Assembly (NCBI GenBank): GCA_037102815.1
Contig: BTPP01000003.1
Span: 868,001-932,000, forward strand
Reading direction: 5' to 3'
DNA: 64,000 bases
Source of the DNA: Neurospora intermedia
Taxonomy: Eukaryota > Ascomycota > Sordariomycetes > Sordariales > Sordariaceae
How positions within the stretch are numbered: position 1 is the stretch's first letter; each line of letters opens with the position of its first letter. Position numbers and translations under genes: made by a program. The notes under the pieces were generated by a model. The model was given only the letters and a program-made list of their open reading frames with translations. It ran no database searches and had not been told where the DNA came from. Below, piece after piece: positions 59,820 to 64,000 of this stretch.

Positions 59820-61429
59820 AGGAACGAGGCAGGCAACTACATACTGTACAGTCCTTATGCACTCTGTCTACGGTTGCCCCGTAGGCTCAGGGGGGGGTGG
59901 GTTTGGGGAGCCGGCAAAAAGTGGATCGATGTCGACTATGTATCTCGGCCCCACCAAACGCGTGGATAGAAATTGAGCAAAGGCCGGACGGCCGCCTTAC
60001 TGGGCTCAGCCATCAAGGTTCCTACCAAGCATTTCATTAACATCACGAAAACACCATCTGCCATCCTATGTGATCCATAACAGGTTCATCTCCTGCCAGA
60101 CGTATATGTATGTCAAGTCAGCCTGAGGCTCGATGATACCACCAGGCTTCACCCCTGCATTCAGTGATCCGATAACTTTTACCTGTCTCCTTCGATGACA
60201 AAGTGGCAATAGCACGGGATTGTGGCATGTTGGCCTGCTTCGACTTTCATCCCATTTCCAACTCACGAGCCAGTATGCCGTATGCCCGTATCCCACCACC
60301 GGCGAAGTGGCGACGATAGCAGCAACCCATGTATGACTCCAAAGGCAACAAATTCCACGAATGGTAATGTGAGCGAGTGTATTAAGGACTCGGCATTGAC
60401 GGGTTTGTGGCTCCCCAGTTTATCCATGCCCACGGCCTCCCGCTTGACAACCTTGTCATATATACTAGTAAGCACGACACACTATATCACGGCGATACGG
60501 AGTTGCCTGCCGGTGCTCAGATATTTGGGTGACGACGACTGGTTATGCAGGTAATGCGATGCGACTCGCGTTGTGTGGTGACGAATGACAGATCGAGGAT
60601 ACTATTTCCAACCGGTTCCCAAGTGGTCCGTCAGCTGTTCCGGTAAGCATTGTTTACCATGTCACCTCCAATGTCATCCGCTATCATCTTATCCTCGTCG
60701 TTGACAACACCTGGAATATATGGCCGATAGCCCTGCATCGTGCTCGGATACACAAAACATCCTGAAGGCTACACGTTACTGAATCTTCAATCAGGGTCCG
60801 CTATGCCCTGGCTCCTGGCTAGAAAAGCCTGGAAGGGAACATTCCTGTGCCAAAGATTCTGGTGCAATACGCCCTGCTTCCTGAATCAAGCTAGTGTTGA
60901 GGTGTCCAGCAACCACCCTTGGCTTCTCAGGGTGCCATGCCACACCACTTGATCGTCTGCGGAAAGAGTCATTTTGGGGGCTCTTTCGCGACTGGGTACC
61001 AAAACCATATGCTTCTTTTGCATCTGTCAGATGGACGTTGCAAAGATGAGACATATGGCGGATCTCATATAGCGTCTCAGCCTCCAGCCCTTGTGGGCAT
61101 TTGGTGTTCGAAGAATTGTGCAAGACTGAGACTCAAACAGCTACAGCCATCGGAGACGGCCTTCGGAAAATGGTCGTCCTGGAACCGGGAGGCGATCCTA
61201 ATTTGTGCGACAGACGTGCAGGAGGCTAGAGGATGGGCCGGCTTCTGTTGGAGTGAGTGGTGAGATTAGACTGGATGGGGGAACAAAGTGTCTGAGCCAC
61301 ATCGTCAAGTCCAGGACCCTGGTCTACGCCGGTCTACCTGGGCTTGTTGCTACCTAGAGGTAGCGTTGGACTGTTGGTGCCCATGGTGCCTTACCCCATA
61401 TAAACCTTACTCTTTGCAACATCCAACGG

Positions 61430-63017
61430 CCTTGCGCAACCTGGATCATGGGCGCCGGCTTGCCTTCTACGGAGGGCGTTTTTCCGCTCGACTCCGGTTT
61501 CCCTTTCCTTCACGTCCCAATTACCGACTTTCTCTCATTTTACTGTAGACAGGCCCCAGCCCAGCCTCCAGCGTCATCTAAGCTGTCCACCGATCTTGCC
61601 TATCCCGTGCCATACGTAGGTCGTGCCAGGAAGCTGGTTGGTTCTGCCGAGCGCCAGAAAACGTGGTCAACTCGTGTCTTCCCCGCGACCGGTGAATCTC
61701 TCTTCTCCCCCCTCATCTCCTACAAACCTTCACCGATTTCATCCCTCACTGCCACTACGAGACAAAGGCGTCCATTCAACCTGGAAAACCCCCTCCGTCG
61801 ACTCTTGGTTTCTCCACCAGACGACATTGCAACAAGTTTGGGGATTCAGCTTGGCCGACGCCCGTGAGACAAGCCGACCTAGGCGCCAAAAAAGTTCCTC
61901 CCAAGTACCTTTCCTCCCATCTACCACTGTCTGCTACCTACTGCCCGACACAGTAGAGATAACACCCGAAACTCAGTTGGCGACTCCTCTCCTGAGGTCC
62001 CCGTTTGTTTTTCACCGTCCTGCGGCCAAGCCGTTTTTGGGTTGAACACCACAGCATAGCGCCTTCACCGGCCAATTTACCTCACGGCCACCGCACACAT
62101 TGTCTCCATCTACTGTCCTCAGATCGATCAACCTGCCTGCGGGGTGACTGATCTACCCTGTCTGCTTACTCCGGGATTTTGCTTCCGCCTTCATCGTCAC
62201 TCAAATCACTTCTGGAACTGGACAGCAGAGCAGTTCGGCTTGATTTTAGCTGCTTATTTGGCTGTCGAAATCTGTTTTTGTCTGTTGGACGTCTCCATTG
62301 TCTGGATATCGTCGGCTCACAGGCTTGGCCACTCGCCCGCCATCTATCTGTGTGAGCTCTGCAGACATTGGCCTCTTTGCGACGGCACCTGGCCTCTTGG
62401 TGGTAGGCCAAATCAAGTCGGAGAAGAAGAGCATTTTGTTACTCGGGCAAATTAGGTGTTGGGTTGGCGGCACTCGAGCGAGAAATCTGTGCTACCGTCC
62501 ACAGACAGCTCGCTTCAAGGTTGCCTTACCCTTCCGGTTCCTCACCGGCACCTCCACTCCTCACCATCGGCCTTCCTCTCTCCTCTCACCCCTCCCTCAT
62601 TCTATCTCAACGGTTTACGGTTCTGACACCCACAACTGCACTCTTCGCTCCTCTTTGTCACGCTGTCTGCAGCTCTCCATTGATTCATCGTTACGGCCTG
62701 CTCTCTCCGGGGCGATGGCGCTCCTGTGAGGATGCCCGGTCTCCGCAACAACCTCACTTCAGTCCCCAACGTCCCCTAGGTACACCTTGGTACTGAAACG
62801 ACCCTCTCCTTGCTTACTTGCAGTCTACACAGCGGTACCGGGGTGCTATAGTGCTGGATGTCATTTGTTTCCACCGTGCTTCTATTCCACCTACTACCCT
62901 ACCTTACCTAATACGGCACACCTGGCGGTACCCTTCGACAAAGTACACCCACCCATCATCGTTTGCCCGTGTTTCGCGCCCTGTCAGACACACCTCCACA
63001 GTCTTATTCCATCCGCC
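61430..63017 (+). promoter_or_regulatory. Pyrimidine-rich promoter and possible long 5' leader of the right-edge gene
   Basis: The plus strand is C/T-rich for about 1.6 kb before the proposed start codon at 63018. It contains many upstream ATGs with open frames up to about 140 codons. If transcription starts early in this stretch, these would act as upstream ORFs and limit translation; if it starts late, they are only promoter DNA. No transcription start can be fixed from sequence. Confidence 0.35.
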
Positions 63018-64000
63018 ATGGTAAGAGACCCAATTTCTTTCTTCCCGGTCGCGGTAGGCTGCATGGCCCCAGAACGAAGATCTCCATATCTGATCCTCTT
63101 CTGTGCCTGCTAGCTAGACTGTCGAATGTTTCCCAAACTTACACTCCCCCATCACATTCGCACACGCATACATACATACATACTTACATACATACATACG
63201 CCTTCACACTCTTCGGTTCTTCCGGGTCATCCTACCCGTACCCCTACACCAGCCCTCCTCCCCGAAGTCCATGTTTGCCATGGCCCGCCTCACCGGTCCT
63301 GACGCACCACTTCTTTGAGCGCCCACTGTCTCATCTGCCCTTCTTGTTCATCCGATGTGCGGTGAATTGATGTTGCTTGTATAGAACCCTAATTTAAGGA
63401 AGCGCCGGGCTTACTGTCCCGAGCAATCGCCTGCCGAGCCAGTACTTCAGGACTTCCATCCTCGATCATCGCCCGGATGTTTTGTGACCCCACCCCTGCC
63501 GCCCAATAACTACCTTCCGCTCAACAATCAGTATATACTTAGGCAGGCCCCCGACATCGAGGTGACTATCACAGTGTCTCTTTACGATCTGTTAAACTTG
63601 CATCGTCCAGAACAGCGCCAGTTGTTGCTTGAGAAAGCCGCACCGAGTCTCGAGGTCCCAGTTGGCACTCTTCTGGAACTCACCAAGCTGCAGTCGTACT
63701 CCCAAAAGAGGCCACGTCTCAATCCACCCCTTACCATGTCAACATCATATACGGACGATGCATCTGGGCATGAGAAGAGCCAGGAGAAGTCGCCACCCAC
63801 AGGGCGATCAAATCATGATCCCAACAACGAGTTCCGCAAACCTTCTATTGCCTTTGCTGCTGAGCCTGGCTGTTTTCCGCCAGGTTGGAGTGGCGGGCCA
63901 TTAGCAAGCTGCCTCGGAGATTACTTGTGCCCGCCATTCTCAAGCTTTATCGGCCCTTCAGGTAAGTTCAGAGGTGTTGGCAGAGATGATAAACCGGCAA
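63018..64000 (+). CDS. 5' part of an unrecognised gene running off the right edge
   Basis: A frame open from 63385 to the window end (over 200 codons) has no ATG until 63736, so its start must come from elsewhere. At 63018 the sequence reads CCGCCATG followed at once by GTAAGAG, a good donor; 63381-63384 is TATAG, an acceptor. Joining ATG to 63385 is in frame and gives MNPNLRKRRAYCPEQSP as the protein start. The second exon would end at 63961, before another GTAAGT donor. The visible 193 residues are Pro-rich at first (VTPPLPPNNYLPLNN), then a helical patch (VSLYDLLNLHRPEQRQLLLE; LLELTKLQSYSQKRPRL), then a polar stretch. I do not recognise a family. The alternative is a start at 63736. A coding frame here is likely; the exact start is inferred. 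Confidence 0.5.
63167..63200. repeat. (CATA)n tetranucleotide repeat
   Basis: About eight CATA units with one interruption. They lie inside the proposed first intron of the right-edge gene, or in its leader if the start is further downstream. Confidence 0.9.

Larger units (their letters stand above)
56327..63017. other. Gene-poor region, ending in the leader of the right-edge gene
   Basis: These 6.7 kb hold no gene I can support. Open frames reach about 140 codons (57118-57534; 61448-61867; 62298-62729) but overlap in several frames and lack recognisable content. From about 61430 to 63017 the plus strand is C/T-rich, with many CTCC, TTCC and ACCTT runs. This is the composition of fungal core promoters and long 5' leaders and fits the gene starting at 63018. 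A fold-back repeat (59749-59819) and an A tract (59293-59309) are listed separately. Confidence 0.45.

Noticed and set aside
1-64000. CRISPR arrays, operons, tRNA genes, LTR or other virus-like elements, DNA transposons
   Set aside because: No regular spaced repeats, cloverleaf with A and B boxes, reverse transcriptase, integrase, capsid or transposase motifs were seen by eye. Degraded copies could be missed.

Overview
The window looks like nuclear DNA of a filamentous ascomycete, most likely a Sordariomycete. Genes have short introns of about 48-92 bp with GT...AG ends and a GCTAAC/CTGAC-type branch site close to the acceptor. Protein types are fungal: tricalbin, a Crt10-like protein, a fungal CCLPCP-type GPCR, and membrane-anchored histidine acid phosphatase. 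Genes are sparse, with long pyrimidine-rich leaders. The genus cannot be read from the sequence. I see no bacterial, CRISPR, retroelement or viral signature.

Layout, left to right. 1.07-3.39 kb (-): ELMO/CED-12 domain protein. 4.85-9.52 kb (-): a four-exon tricalbin (SMP plus several C2 domains, an ER-plasma membrane tether). 9.5-13.4 kb: the shared upstream region of tricalbin and U2AF small subunit, holding what looks like a decayed HET-domain gene. 13.37-13.99 kb (+): intronless U2AF small subunit. 14.78-18.36 kb (-): a large fungal protein of unknown function whose true C-terminus lies in a tiny second exon. 21.69-23.74 kb (+): an eight-exon oxysterol-binding-related protein. 27.20-28.95 kb (-): an ammonium transporter of Mep2 type. 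29-35 kb: gene-poor. 35.06-37.21 kb (-): six-exon histidine acid phosphatase/phytase-like enzyme with an N-terminal membrane anchor. 38.48-41.17 kb (-): four-exon Crt10-like protein. 42.32-43.76 kb (-): membrane-anchored GH5 glycosidase. 45.26-47.14 kb (-): four-exon seven-transmembrane receptor. 47.1-54.4 kb: gene-poor. 54.43-56.33 kb (-): protein-kinase-like protein with DFE in place of DFG. 56.3-63.0 kb: gene-poor, ending in a pyrimidine-rich leader. 63.02 kb to the right edge (+): the 5' part of an unrecognised gene whose start ATG appears to be split from the rest by an intron.

There is no biosynthetic cluster or operon-like logic. Most loci are housekeeping or cell-surface genes. Two themes recur. 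One is lipid and membrane-contact biology: tricalbin and an ORP of the short Osh6/7 kind lie 12 kb apart. The other is nutrient sensing and uptake at the cell surface: ammonium transporter, acid phosphatase, GH5 enzyme and GPCR. Exon boundaries given here were deduced by hand from reading-frame continuity, splice consensus and expected protein sequence, without RNA evidence. No tRNA or rRNA gene was recognised.
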